In this document: positions 32,956 through 41,535 of the stretch, piece by piece
Layout: every line of letters begins with the position of its first letter
Position numbering within the stretch: position 1 is the stretch's first letter
NCBI RefSeq assembly: GCF_044891285.1
Contig: NZ_JAUIYO010000006.1
Location: 62,001 to 126,000 of the forward strand
Source: Pseudobacillus lumedeiriae
GTDB lineage: Bacteria; Bacillota; Bacilli; Bacillales; Domibacillaceae
DNA length: 64,000 nt
Direction: 5' to 3'
The notes under the pieces: model-generated
Told to the model about the DNA's origin: nothing
Databases searched by the model: none
The model's input: only the letters and a program-made list of their open reading frames with translations
Translations under genes and position numbers: made by a program

Positions 32956-34134
32956 TTAGCTGCCAGCATGATCATTCAACCATCTGATAGCGCTATGTGC
33001 AACGACTGCTGCACCTATTGGAAGAACACCCTCATCCAAGACGATATTGGGGTTGTGCAATGGATAATTCTTATCCCCTAATCCATTCGATCCCGCCCAC
33101 ATAAACATTGTTGGGACGAGTTGGCTAATGTATGAGAAATCTTCCGTGCCAGCTAACGGCTCTTCATCAATTTGTAAATTGTTTTCGCCGATCACTTCTT
33201 TCACATACGGAGCCACTTGTTTGCATAATTCTTCATTATTATATAAAGAAGGAGTAGAGATCGTTTCAAGTTCGTACGTTCCGCGCATCATTTTTACCGT
33301 TGCATCAATGATCTCTTGAACTCGTTTAAACAAATAATCCCTTACTTCAGGATTAAATGAACGTAAAGTAGCATCTAAATGCGCCGTGTCAGGAATGATG
33401 TTAGCTACCGTACCGCCTCCCATTTTCCCAATAACAAGAACGGCTCTTTCTTTTGGATCGATTTCTTTCCCCACTAATGTGTTCATTTGATTATAGATCG
33501 CATTCACGATCATCAATGGATCGATCGCTTTTTGAGGTTCAGAACTATGTCCGCCTTTTCCTTGTACCTTTAGGAAAAATCCATCTAATGATGAAGCAGC
33601 CGTACCTGGTTTATAACCAAACTTTCCAACTTCTAAATCTGGGGTGACGTGAAGAGCAAGTGCTGCATCGACCTTCGGATTCTCTAGTAAACCGTTAGCC
33701 GCCATGTCCTTCGCTCCTGCTCCAATTTCCTCGGCCGGCTGAAACATAATTTTGACTGTTCCATTAATTTCATTTTCTTTTTCCTTTAATAGCTTGGCCG
33801 CTCCCAGCATGAATGTCGTGTGAATATCATGCCCGCACGTATGCGCGTACCCATTCGTAGATTTGAACGGCAAATCTGTCGTTTCTTCCATCGGTAGAGC
33901 ATCCATGTCGCCTCGTAATAAAATGGTTTTCCCATTTCCGTTACCAATCGTTACGACTAGGCCTGCTTTTCCTACTTTCTTAGGCTCCAAGCCCATATTG
34001 AGTAATGCTTTTTCAACATAGGCCACTGTGTTTGGCAAATCAAATCCGATTTCAGGATTTTGATGAAGGTGTCGACGATAACCCACTAGTTCATCCTTTA
34101 TCTCATTTGCTTTTAATAAAGTATCGTTAGTCAT
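32956..34134 (-). CDS. M20 family amidohydrolase (hippurate/IAA-amino-acid hydrolase type)
   Basis: The 392-residue protein has YRRHLHQNPEIGFDLPNT, metal-binding LRGDMDALPMEE and HTCGHDIHTTFMLG, MFQPAEEIGAGAKDM, LHVTPD, and the lid segment GKGGHSSEPQKAIDP. The last ligand region is AGTEDFSYISQ. These are hallmarks of hippurate hydrolase and related amino-acylases that free amino acids from N-acyl conjugates in the cytoplasm. Start set at ATG 34134, 6-7 bases after AAAGGGAG. It may be co-transcribed with the downstream M20 gene. Confidence 0.87.
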   Translation of the reverse strand: MTNDTLLKANEIKDELVGYRRHLHQNPEIGFDLPNTVAYVEKALLNMGLEPKKVGKAGLVVTIGNGNGKTILLRGDMDALPMEETTDLPFKSTNGYAHTCGHDIHTTFMLGAAKLLKEKENEINGTVKIMFQPAEEIGAGAKDMAANGLLENPKVDAALALHVTPDLEVGKFGYKPGTAASSLDGFFLKVQGKGGHSSEPQKAIDPLMIVNAIYNQMNTLVGKEIDPKERAVLVIGKMGGGTVANIIPDTAHLDATLRSFNPEVRDYLFKRVQEIIDATVKMMRGTYELETISTPSLYNNEELCKQVAPYVKEVIGENNLQIDEEPLAGTEDFSYISQLVPTMFMWAGSNGLGDKNYPLHNPNIVLDEGVLPIGAAVVAHSAIRWLNDHAGS

Positions 34135-34371
34135 TGCGCTCTCCCTTTCCTCATGCAAAGTCCTTATCCTTATTGGTATGGATTTGCAGCTTATTTAATC
34201 AGATGGCTGCATTTAGTTATCTTAAAAACTTATGAAAACGCCGCCAATTTGACAAAGAGCAACCACAACTAGCCGCTCAAAGAATTATATCAGCATATTG
34301 ACTAATCCATATTACAGCAACATATATCCTGGTAAAAGTGAATTTCAATATTTTCCCTCCGTAAAAAAATA

Positions 34372-34403
34372 AGAACAGGCACTAAAATTAGGCCTGTTCC
34401 TTC
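34372..34403. terminator. AACAGGC/GCCTGTT hairpin
   Basis: GAACAGGC and GCCTGTTC form an 8-bp stem with an A-rich left and T-rich right flank. No gene ends nearby, so the function is uncertain. Confidence 0.45.
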
Positions 34404-34633
34404 ATTCCGTATAAGTAGTAAAAAAATTTGTACACACTATTTCTCGCTCCAACAAGCAGTTATTCTAATGTTGTAAACATCATTTATATACGCATAGACC
34501 TTCAAAATCGAACTGATCACTTATCATTCCACTTGTATAATTAATTAACTATTTACTATATGTTAAGCTCGGTCAATCGTAAAATAATACACTCTACCTT
34601 AGAAAACGGCTACCATCCTTCCATTGTAAGTCC

Positions 34634-34674
34634 GGAATAAAAAAATGACCGAGTGATGAGAACACTCGATCCAT
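34634..34674 (-). terminator. Terminator-like hairpin in an empty region
   Basis: CGAGTG and CACTCG flank TTCTCAT, and the minus strand continues GTCATTTTTTTATT. It lies about 100 bases past the DMT transporter gene that ends at 34768, so it may be that gene's terminator. Confidence 0.6.
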
Positions 34675-34767
34675 ACAACTACACGCCGCAAGAAAAGCGG
34701 GTGGCCTAAGATTTATGTAAAAATGCATCAAAAAAAGTAACAACTCTTTAGCCTATCCTTCCATTTA

Positions 34768-35724
34768 TTACACAGTCTTAACTTTTGATTGTGGTGAAAT
34801 TTGCTTATTTAATTTTCTAATATACAAATTGTTTCCGATTAAACTAGCAATCGTTATTAAGGTCCCTATAAGTTCGAACGCAGTTAAGTGATAACCTTGA
34901 ATAACATAGATTATAAAAGTAGTTACAGGAACCATATTTATAAAGAGAATACCATTTATAGGTGTAATGATTCTGTTACCAATATTCCAAACAAAGATCC
35001 CTAATACTCCCGCAATAAGTGACATATACAGAAGCGATCCTGAAACGTCATCAATCATTGAAAGTGTTGGAACATTCAGCCAACCAATACATGTTGCTAA
35101 ACCTACTAAAATAACGTTTGAGACGGTTCCAAAAATCGTAGTTATGGTCGAATATCTTAATGGTGACCATTCTGGAAAATAATCTCCACCCATGGTATAG
35201 ATGACAAAACACAATGCACCTATAAGGATTATTAGATAAGCAAATGTATCTCCATCCTCCGAAACGAAGATACTTAAATCTCCGTTTGAAATAACGATAA
35301 CAACCCCTATTAATCCCGTTAACATAAGAAGAACTGTAAATGGTTTAGGAGAGCCCTTTTTAGTTACCCAATTCACTATAACTCCAAGCAGCGGCTGAAC
35401 CGCCATTATTACCGCAGCTATTACAGTTCCTGATGGACCAGCTAGTTTTTGTCCTAAAAATACTAGAAAACCAAAACCTGTAAAACCCATCGTTCCTAGA
35501 AACCATAGTTTTATTGTTTTGCCTTCCGTAGAGAATTTTCCTTTTCCTTCTATTAAAATTAGCAATAGTACCAATATAACCATCGCAATGCCAAATCTAA
35601 ATAAAGTGAAATAAAACGGATCCATGATCTGTAGGGCATTTCCCATTACAGGATACATTCCGCCCCAACATATAACAGCTATTAAACACATTAAAATACC
35701 TGTTAAAAATTTATTTTGCCTCAT
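34768..35724 (-). CDS. EamA/DMT superfamily transporter
   Basis: The 318-residue protein has ten hydrophobic helices in two EamA repeats (AVICWGGMYPVMGNALQIMDPFYFTLFRFG starts the first; ALCFVIYTMGGDYFPEWSPLRYS starts the second). Such proteins are usually amino-acid or metabolite exporters. The substrate is unknown. The gene is monocistronic. A second, distant DMT transporter is at 62.4 kb. Confidence 0.85.
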   Translation of the reverse strand: MRQNKFLTGILMCLIAVICWGGMYPVMGNALQIMDPFYFTLFRFGIAMVILVLLLILIEGKGKFSTEGKTIKLWFLGTMGFTGFGFLVFLGQKLAGPSGTVIAAVIMAVQPLLGVIVNWVTKKGSPKPFTVLLMLTGLIGVVIVISNGDLSIFVSEDGDTFAYLIILIGALCFVIYTMGGDYFPEWSPLRYSTITTIFGTVSNVILVGLATCIGWLNVPTLSMIDDVSGSLLYMSLIAGVLGIFVWNIGNRIITPINGILFINMVPVTTFIIYVIQGYHLTAFELIGTLITIASLIGNNLYIRKLNKQISPQSKVKTV

Positions 35725-35990
35725 CTGTGATTCCTCCTGTTAAACTTATTTCAGAAAGATTAAGGTGGACAATCGTTCCTTGGAGGGTCCTTCTAGATGC
35801 ACTGGCAGGTGTTTCTCCAATTCCTCCCTATATACCATTTAAAAATAAAAGTTACATCCTAAAAACACTTGAATCTTTTTCTTAATAAGGCTTAACGATG
35901 ACCTTTAACAATTAGGAGCTTCAATGGAGCAACAAAAAAACTTAATCTTTCCCCTGCTTCTTCTTTTAAAACCACTTACTCTATACGACC
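35725..35990. other. Intergenic region, no gene seen
   Basis: A+T-rich sequence upstream of the DMT transporter. It should contain that gene's promoter, but no clear pair of boxes or structured leader was found. Confidence 0.35.
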
Positions 35991-36017
35991 AAAAAAAGCA
36001 TCTACCCCCATAGATGC
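35991..36017 (-). terminator. Terminator of the Ycf46-Ycf35 operon
   Basis: GCATCTA and TAGATGC with a GGGGG-containing loop are followed by TTTTTTT on the minus strand, just after the radical-SAM gene. A near copy ends the gene at 40014. Confidence 0.85.
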
Positions 36018-36030
36018 CTTGTTCTCCCTC

Positions 36031-36660
36031 TTAATTATTCAATTGGTCCCTTAGTTTTCTAAATTCTCCCCTATCAAATAGCTCATTTAATGTTTGTTGT
36101 GTGGCCATACCATTGACGGATACTAAACCATCTTTAGTAATCCGGATTTCTATTTTGTTTCCAATGGTCATTAACTGATCTTCTAGATGTTTATAGGCAG
36201 GTGTTAAAAAGTGATAACGTTGATTCGACGAGCCCACCCACGGCCGGCTCAAGTCCAGCTTATCTTTCATAAAAGGTCCGTCAATCAATAAATCGGCCGC
36301 TTCCAGCAAGTTCTGGCATTCTTTTCTCTTTTTCAGATTTTCATACAGATCCCCCGAAAAGGTCATCACTGTTAAGCCTAACTCTCTTACCATAGATGCT
36401 AGTTTGCCTAGCGCCTCTGCCTGATCAAAAGGTTCGCCGCCGAGGAATGTAACACCTTCTATATTATTTTTCTGTTTGCTTTTTTTTATTTCCATAAAGA
36501 GATCTTCCACACTTATTGATTTGCCTTTTTTCTTTGACCATGTCCAAGGCACGCCGCATCCTTCACAGCGAATGGAGCAGCCCTGTACCCAGAGACAGAA
36601 CCTTTTTCCTGGACCTTCTACGGTTGTCAGCGGTAAATATCGATGAATCACGAGTTCCAT
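36031..36660 (-). CDS. NrdG-like radical-SAM/4Fe-4S single-cluster protein
   Basis: The 209-residue protein resembles anaerobic-ribonucleotide-reductase activases. An N-terminal LTTVEGPGKRFCLWVQGCSIRC is followed by EGCGVP, giving the CxxxCxxC cluster ligands at about residues 29-36. GVTFLGGEPFDQ is the SAM-binding glycine motif. Length fits the 4Fe4S_12 family. There is no nrdD in the window, so reductase activation is not supported by context. The ATG overlaps the stop of the helix-hairpin-helix gene (TAATG), showing tight coupling. I infer it modifies or activates a product of this operon. Confidence 0.85.
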   Translation of the reverse strand: MELVIHRYLPLTTVEGPGKRFCLWVQGCSIRCEGCGVPWTWSKKKGKSISVEDLFMEIKKSKQKNNIEGVTFLGGEPFDQAEALGKLASMVRELGLTVMTFSGDLYENLKKRKECQNLLEAADLLIDGPFMKDKLDLSRPWVGSSNQRYHFLTPAYKHLEDQLMTIGNKIEIRITKDGLVSVNGMATQQTLNELFDRGEFRKLRDQLNN

Positions 36661-37412
36661 TAAAAATCCACGACTCTTCCTTCTGTTTTTTTCGTTTGTT
36701 CCGGATGAGAATGATCAGGAAAGATAAGATACGGTTTTATTTTTTCAATGAGATGCGGCTTAATCGCTAAGGCTTCAACAAAATGATCAAAGGATGTAAA
36801 TCCGTTTTCTTGTTCCCTTACCGAAATTACTTTTTTGGCAAAAAGACCGCCAATGCCGGGCACTTTTGCAATGTCTGCTTCTGACGCCTTGTTTACATCA
36901 ATCATTTGCACTTCAGAAGAAGGTTCTTTCTCCTTCTCTTTTTCTACTGGCTGAATCATTTCAGGCTGCTCCTCAACAACATGATTATCAGCTATTGAAT
37001 GTTCCTCCCTCTTAATCGAATGAGCTGCCGCATATTCCTGCGTGATCTTTTGCTTGAGTGATTGCATTTCTTTTTCCTTATACCCGGACGAAATTTTCGC
37101 TTCAAGTCTTAATAAATACTCCGGTCTTATTTTAAAAACATGAACGATCGAAGCAATCCAACCGATAAAGTAGATCATAAAGGTGACATTATAAAACCAA
37201 TGATCAACCGGAACACTTTCCATTACGACTATCAGCATGATAAATAAAGCAGAATAAATAATTCCCGCAATGAACCATTTTCTTTGCTTCACTTTATAGG
37301 ATGCATAAAAGAACGAAACGTAACTAAAAAACCCCAGCGTCAGAATCGCCCAGAGCATCCAGATCGAGTTCCTTAATTCCCACACTTTCCCTTTTTCTGT
37401 AATTCGAGCCAC
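36660..37412 (-). CDS. Membrane protein with C-terminal helix-hairpin-helix domain
   Basis: The 250-residue product has four membrane helices in the first 115 residues, a charged linker (about 116-180) and a C-terminal ComEA-like HhH pair: IDVNKASEADIAKVPGIGGLFAKKVISVREQ, then FTSFDHFVEALAIKPHLIEKIKPYL. HhH motifs bind DNA or mediate protein contacts, so the protein may hold a cytoplasmic partner at the membrane. GTG start, 8 bases after AAGGGGG. It sits between DUF2997 and the radical-SAM gene. Confidence 0.8.
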   Translation of the reverse strand: MARITEKGKVWELRNSIWMLWAILTLGFFSYVSFFYASYKVKQRKWFIAGIIYSALFIMLIVVMESVPVDHWFYNVTFMIYFIGWIASIVHVFKIRPEYLLRLEAKISSGYKEKEMQSLKQKITQEYAAAHSIKREEHSIADNHVVEEQPEMIQPVEKEKEKEPSSEVQMIDVNKASEADIAKVPGIGGLFAKKVISVREQENGFTSFDHFVEALAIKPHLIEKIKPYLIFPDHSHPEQTKKTEGRVVDF

Positions 37413-37415
37413 ACA

Positions 37416-37628
37416 TTAATCCCCCTTAATCAACTGGTTGTTTTGGCGAATGGTTTGCATATTTGTTTCATAGTACTCCTCTGTATAATTGGAATCTATG
37501 GATTCTGCATCAAGTAATTCTTCAAGAAGCTCGATATACTGCAAACAATCTTTCCCCTTTATTCCTTTTGTTTTAGCAAAAATATTGCCGTCTTCTGTTA
37601 TTTTTATTGTTATCTTTTTAGGGTTCAT
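37416..37628 (-). CDS. DUF2997 family protein
   Basis: The 70-residue protein (MNPKKITIKITEDGNIFAKTKGIKGKDC, then LEELLDAES) fits DUF2997: a short beta-hairpin carrying KGxxGxxC followed by a helix. The family has no known function. In cyanobacteria and other bacteria it is often found beside Ycf35 (DUF1257), as here. Start set at ATG 37628 after AGGTGA. It overlaps or abuts both neighbours. Confidence 0.8.
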   Translation of the reverse strand: MNPKKITIKITEDGNIFAKTKGIKGKDCLQYIELLEELLDAESIDSNYTEEYYETNMQTIRQNNQLIKGD

Positions 37629-37639
37629 TTTCTCACCTA

Positions 37640-38092
37640 TCATTCTGATTGAGTTACATTAAATGTGACTAAAATGGAGCGGTCTTCTAAAACTTCTTCA
37701 GATTCTAACTCTAATCCTTTTTCGCCAGCCTGCAGCAAAAGCTTCTGATACGTTTCCTGTTGAATTAAATACTTATACTCAGCGTGTAAATTCTCAAGGA
37801 ATTCCACTGCGTGTTCTTGCTCAACGCTTTTATCAAATACCGCTTCAAAAACCCCTTGGTCATTTTGCTGAAAATAGATTTTAATATCTCCTACCTCTGT
37901 TTGATAGTTTTGCTGATTGATCTCATGAACATTACAACCATATTGTTCAATTGCCTTTTGCAGCAAATGCTGTCGTTTCATAACCGTTTGAATTTTATAT
38001 GTATGACCGCCTTGTTTATGATTCTCAATCAAGGAGCCGACAGATTGGGCAACAGCAATTCCGACCGGTATGAGTACTAACTCGATACTCAT
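37640..38092 (-). CDS. Ycf35-like (DUF1257) protein
   Basis: The 150-residue product begins with a hydrophobic stretch (MSIELVLIPVGIAVAQSVGS). It then has the Ycf35 core: YKIQTVMKRQHLLQKAIEQYGCNV, a beta-rich centre and YQKLLLQAGEKGLELESEEVLEDRSILVTF. Ycf35 is a conserved plastid/cyanobacterial protein of unknown function. The N-terminal hydrophobic segment may anchor this version to the membrane. The ATG follows AGGTGATAGGAG. It is 28 bases downstream of the AAA gene. Confidence 0.8.
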   Translation of the reverse strand: MSIELVLIPVGIAVAQSVGSLIENHKQGGHTYKIQTVMKRQHLLQKAIEQYGCNVHEINQQNYQTEVGDIKIYFQQNDQGVFEAVFDKSVEQEHAVEFLENLHAEYKYLIQQETYQKLLLQAGEKGLELESEEVLEDRSILVTFNVTQSE

Positions 38093-38119
38093 CTCCTATC
38101 ACCTCTCTCTTCTTTCTAT

Positions 38120-39760
38120 TTAAAAGTCAATCGTTCGACCGCCGCGTGATGTATTAATATCATGACTCGCTTCTGTCTCATCATTCTCAGTGTACTCTGT
38201 CCGGTCCTCGCGTGGTGTCGCGGCGACGGCTCTTACATTTGCCCAATCACGAATTCGCTTAATTTGCTCAGCCTGGGTAACTGATAACGGAACAAACTGC
38301 CTGCATATCTTTTCAAAGTCCGTTAAGGTTACACTTCTTTCTTCATAAAATGCTTCAAACAACCCATTTATGACTGCCTGCTCAATCTCTGCTCCTACAA
38401 ATCCTTCCGTTAACTCAGCAAGAGCATTCAAGTTGCCATCTGTTATTTCAAAATCGCCAGAGACAGTAGGATTCTTTAACCTTTTCTTTAAATGAACCCT
38501 GAAAATCTCTACTCTCTCCCGTTTTGTCGGCAAATCCACGAAGAAGATTTCATCAAACCTTCCTTTGCGTAACATTTCAGGAGGCAAGCTTGAAATATTA
38601 TTAGCTGTTGCTATAACAAACACGGGCTTTTCCTTTTCCTGCATCCATGTTAAAAAGTGACCAAAAATTCGAGATGTTGTTCCACTGTCTCCCGAGGAAC
38701 CTAGCCCGCTAAATCCTTTTTCAATTTCATCAATCCACAAAATGGAGGGAGCAATGGCTTCGGCAGTTTGAATGGCTTTTCTCATATTCTCTTCACTGCT
38801 TCCAACAATTCCGCTGAATATTTTCCCAACGTCAAGCCTTAATAAAGGGAGCTGCCACATTTCGCTGATTGCTTTACTGATTAAACTCTTTCCACATCCG
38901 GGTACACCTGTAATCAGCACTCCTTTTGGAGATGGCAAGCCGTACTTTTGCGCAGATTCTAACCACGACTTATTTCTCTTTCGGAGCCAACGTTTTAAAT
39001 TTTCAAGTCCGCCAACGTCTTTCATATTCAAACTGCTATTTACAAATTCTAGAATACCAGTTTTTTTAATAATTTGTTCTTTTTCTTCTAGAATGACTTC
39101 CACGTCATCTATTGAAAGTTTCCCATCTTCTACCATCGCACGAGCAAATGCATTTTCTGCCTCCGACAATGTAAGCCCCAAGGCAGCTTTTACTAACTTT
39201 TCTTTTTCCTCCTCATTTAAATTAATTTCGATCCGTCCACTTTGTTTATTTACTTCGATCATTTCATCCAGACTCTGTTTAATCTCTGTAAATGTTGGCA
39301 AGTCAAAATCAACAATAGTAATATCTTTCTCAAGATCATGCGGCAAGTTTAGGACAGGAGAAAGAAATACAACGTTTTTCGGATTAGGACTCCGCTTTAA
39401 ACTAGAACTGATATCCCGCAGCTTACGTATGATTTGATAATCAGGAAGGCGTCCTTCACTCCCAAAAAAGATATGAAAATCTTGTAATACAAAAATAGCT
39501 GGTTCTTCATAATTTTCAATCCATTCCAACGCCTTAAGTGCCGATTTTGTGTCCCCTTTTCCTATTTCTTCTCCGGAAATACCTGTCGTTACCTTCCATG
39601 TAATCACTTTTCTTTGTGTCTTAATTAACTCTTGATTAGAAGCAATCGAATGTATAAGCGAAAGTACCCTGTCCTCTTCCCATGTTGATAAATAGAGAAA
39701 AGGAAAACGTGCTTTGAACAGGTTAGCCATTAATCTCTTTCTGTCAACTTTTTTCTCCAC
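38120..39760 (-). CDS. Ycf46-type AAA+ ATPase
   Basis: The 546-residue protein has an N-terminal region resembling an inactive ATPase half (ARFPFLYLSTWEEDRVLSLI; VLQDFHIFF). A classical AAA module follows: Walker A GVPGCGKS, Walker B ILWIDEIE, sensor VIATANN and arginine-finger GRFDE. This is the layout of plastid/cyanobacterial Ycf46, a predicted remodelling ATPase. A charged C-terminal tail (from about 505) follows. The start is GTG 39760, six bases after AGGGGGA. It leads a five-gene operon on the minus strand. Confidence 0.9.
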   Translation of the reverse strand: MEKKVDRKRLMANLFKARFPFLYLSTWEEDRVLSLIHSIASNQELIKTQRKVITWKVTTGISGEEIGKGDTKSALKALEWIENYEEPAIFVLQDFHIFFGSEGRLPDYQIIRKLRDISSSLKRSPNPKNVVFLSPVLNLPHDLEKDITIVDFDLPTFTEIKQSLDEMIEVNKQSGRIEINLNEEEKEKLVKAALGLTLSEAENAFARAMVEDGKLSIDDVEVILEEKEQIIKKTGILEFVNSSLNMKDVGGLENLKRWLRKRNKSWLESAQKYGLPSPKGVLITGVPGCGKSLISKAISEMWQLPLLRLDVGKIFSGIVGSSEENMRKAIQTAEAIAPSILWIDEIEKGFSGLGSSGDSGTTSRIFGHFLTWMQEKEKPVFVIATANNISSLPPEMLRKGRFDEIFFVDLPTKRERVEIFRVHLKKRLKNPTVSGDFEITDGNLNALAELTEGFVGAEIEQAVINGLFEAFYEERSVTLTDFEKICRQFVPLSVTQAEQIKRIRDWANVRAVAATPREDRTEYTENDETEASHDINTSRGGRTIDF

Positions 39761-39967
39761 TTTTACTCCCCCTCTCTCCAACTAAATAGAGCCTTTTTCT
39801 TTCCATCTACTAATAATATTGTACAAAAACTTACATTAAAAGACTACCTGTTACAAAAAATGGCTTTATGTATGATAACTGTCAAACTAACAAGCACATG
39901 CGGACATCTAAAAAGAGTGAAATAGAAATGTAAACTATTAGGTGTTTCAATCAAAAAACTTGCCATC

Positions 39968-39996
39968 TAAAAAAGCACCTACTCTCCCGTAGATGC
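39968..39996 (-). terminator. Terminator after the acyl-CoA thioesterase
   Basis: GCATCTAC and GTAGGTGC pair and are followed by TTTTTT on the minus strand. Nearly the same sequence ends the Ycf46 operon at 35991. Confidence 0.8.
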
Positions 39997-40013
39997 CTCG
40001 TTCTCCCTTTCCG

Positions 40014-40565
40014 TTATCCAACTACTACTCCATATAGCTGTTCGTTTACGTCAAGGTGATTCGTATTGATTTCTGTTAACGTGCCGATAAGTTCTTTCGT
40101 CTGTGCCCGATGTGTTTTGCGTGAAATCGCGCGCTGGGGGGCGGTTCTAAATAAATATTCCTCTTCTTCTGTCTCCGGGATGACTTTTGGCACAGGCATT
40201 GGCTTGCCTTCATCGTCTACTGCTACGAGCGTCTGGAAAGATACAGCCGCAATCCTTCTTTCGCCTGTCATTAAGTTTTCAGCTGTGGAACGGATGAAGA
40301 CTTCCATCGATGTCCGGCTTGTCCAAGTGACATAGGCAACGAGGCAGATGGAATCTCCTACCCGTACCGGAGAAAGGAAATCGACAGAATCGGTGGAAGC
40401 TGTCACACACGGTCTTCTAGAGTGACGCGTGGCAGCCAATACAGCCACTTCATCAATCAGCTGCATAAGCCGGCCGCCGAATAATGTATGATGATGCTGT
40501 GTATCTGGCGGCAGTACGACATTTGCTTTAACACAGCGGGAAAGTTTACATGGTTTTGCTTCCAT
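40014..40565 (-). CDS. Acyl-CoA thioesterase (YkhA-type hotdog)
   Basis: The 183-residue hotdog protein has DTQHHHTLFGGRLMQLIDEVAVLAATRHSRRPCVTASTDSVDFLSPV, the substrate-binding helix and strand of the BFIT/YciA/YkhA acyl-CoA hydrolases. It should hydrolyse medium- to long-chain acyl-CoA in the cytoplasm. The ATG follows AGGTGA. It is monocistronic with its own terminator, and lies upstream of the Ycf46 operon on the same strand. Confidence 0.88.
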   Translation of the reverse strand: MEAKPCKLSRCVKANVVLPPDTQHHHTLFGGRLMQLIDEVAVLAATRHSRRPCVTASTDSVDFLSPVRVGDSICLVAYVTWTSRTSMEVFIRSTAENLMTGERRIAAVSFQTLVAVDDEGKPMPVPKVIPETEEEEYLFRTAPQRAISRKTHRAQTKELIGTLTEINTNHLDVNEQLYGVVVG

Positions 40566-40956
40566 AAGTCAATCACCTCATAGTTGTTATATAGATTGGA
40601 TTATTATTATAAGTTGTATTATAACAGAAGATTCATAATATTTGTTGTTATAACATAACTTTTTTTGATTAATTTGTTGAGAAACACAAAAAGACCCCTA
40701 CATATATAGGCGGCGGGAAATCTCTTATGAATTTGGCATTTTATCTCTTATACAAAAATTAAACAAAACCTGCTCTTTAGCTTTTCTGTTCTACTTATTC
40801 ACTTTGGACACCCCTACATGTTTACAGTTTAAAAAGAAGGCTTTTCCACCTCAAAAATTTCGGAATAAGCTAGCAAACGAATGAATAAAATCAAAAAATA
40901 ACATTCATGGGCCCTAGTTACATTCAAATATCACACATGTGTATAAGGAGGAACAT
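40566..40956. other. Intergenic region between divergent genes
   Basis: A+T-rich DNA upstream of both the thioesterase and the staygreen gene. A small CCTA-catata-TAGG hairpin follows GACCC near 40693. No gene or known leader was recognised. Confidence 0.35.
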
Positions 40957-41433
40957 ATGTCTTCTTTTAATCCGCAGAAGTTATCTGTGAAAATCATCCC
41001 CCCTGCTAATTCCATTCAGCCAATGGAAGGAAGAAAATATACACTTACCCATTCGGACATCACCGCTGAATTATTTTTAGACATTGGATACGTGTACAAT
41101 TATAAGGCGATCAATCTAAACATGCGGGACGAGGTACTGGCAAAATGGCAAAAAGATAAGCATGGCCACTTAATTTTAACAGGAAAAGCATATGTAGATG
41201 GCGGCGAATTTAGCCAAAACACATCAGCTATACGTTTTAACATATTTAAAAGAGAAATGAACACTGCATTAAAAGGAATGATATATGGGGACCGCCCCTT
41301 TTTTGCCAACTATCCTTTCCTGCTCGATGCTCCTATCTATATTTATTATGAATCCAGTTATCCACAATATAATCAGACTATTTACTATGGCACACCTCGG
41401 CAATATTTAAATCAGATTTACAATAGCTTCTGA
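40957..41433 (+). CDS. Staygreen (SGR) family protein
   Basis: The 158-residue product is a bacterial staygreen homologue: MSSFNPQKLSVKIIPPANS, RKYTLTHSDITAELFLDIG, LNMRDEVLAKW, IRFNIFKREMNTALKGMIYGDRPFF and LDAPIYIYYESSYPQYNQTIYYGTPRQYL. Plant SGR removes magnesium from chlorophyll a, and some bacterial homologues show similar Mg-dechelatase activity in vitro. A non-photosynthetic Bacillus has no chlorophyll, so the native substrate is unknown. Start is ATG 40957 after AAGGAGG. A hairpin terminator follows. The gene stands alone. Confidence 0.85.
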   Translation: MSSFNPQKLSVKIIPPANSIQPMEGRKYTLTHSDITAELFLDIGYVYNYKAINLNMRDEVLAKWQKDKHGHLILTGKAYVDGGEFSQNTSAIRFNIFKREMNTALKGMIYGDRPFFANYPFLLDAPIYIYYESSYPQYNQTIYYGTPRQYLNQIYNSF

Positions 41434-41437
41434 TCAC

Positions 41438-41507
41438 GGCTTCCCCATACATCCTATCACTCTAAGATTTTGTACGTTATATAGGTAGGGGAAGCCACTT
41501 CCTTTTT
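41438..41507 (+). terminator. Terminator between staygreen and the hydrolase
   Basis: GGCTTCCCC and GGGGAAGCC enclose an inner ATCCTAT/ATATAGGT pairing and are followed by CTTCCTTTTT. Confidence 0.6.
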
Positions 41508-41535
41508 CTATTCACTTACACATAGATCTGACTAT

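Larger units (their letters stand above)
34135..34767. other. Long intergenic region with two hairpins
   Basis: No convincing gene is seen. It holds a GGAACAGGCCT/GCCTGTTC hairpin at 34372-34403 and a CGAGTG/CACTCG hairpin with a T run at 34636-34672 (minus strand). A CCGC/GCGG hairpin lies just upstream of the latter. The latter two together could be the 3' part of a small RNA. Confidence 0.4.

Noticed and set aside
34650..34730. tRNA-like hairpin pair
   Set aside because: No TTCGA arm, no CCA-side acceptor pairing and no anticodon loop pattern.
36031..36660. Naming the radical-SAM gene nrdG
   Set aside because: No nrdD is present, and the gene is coupled to Ycf46/Ycf35-type genes instead.
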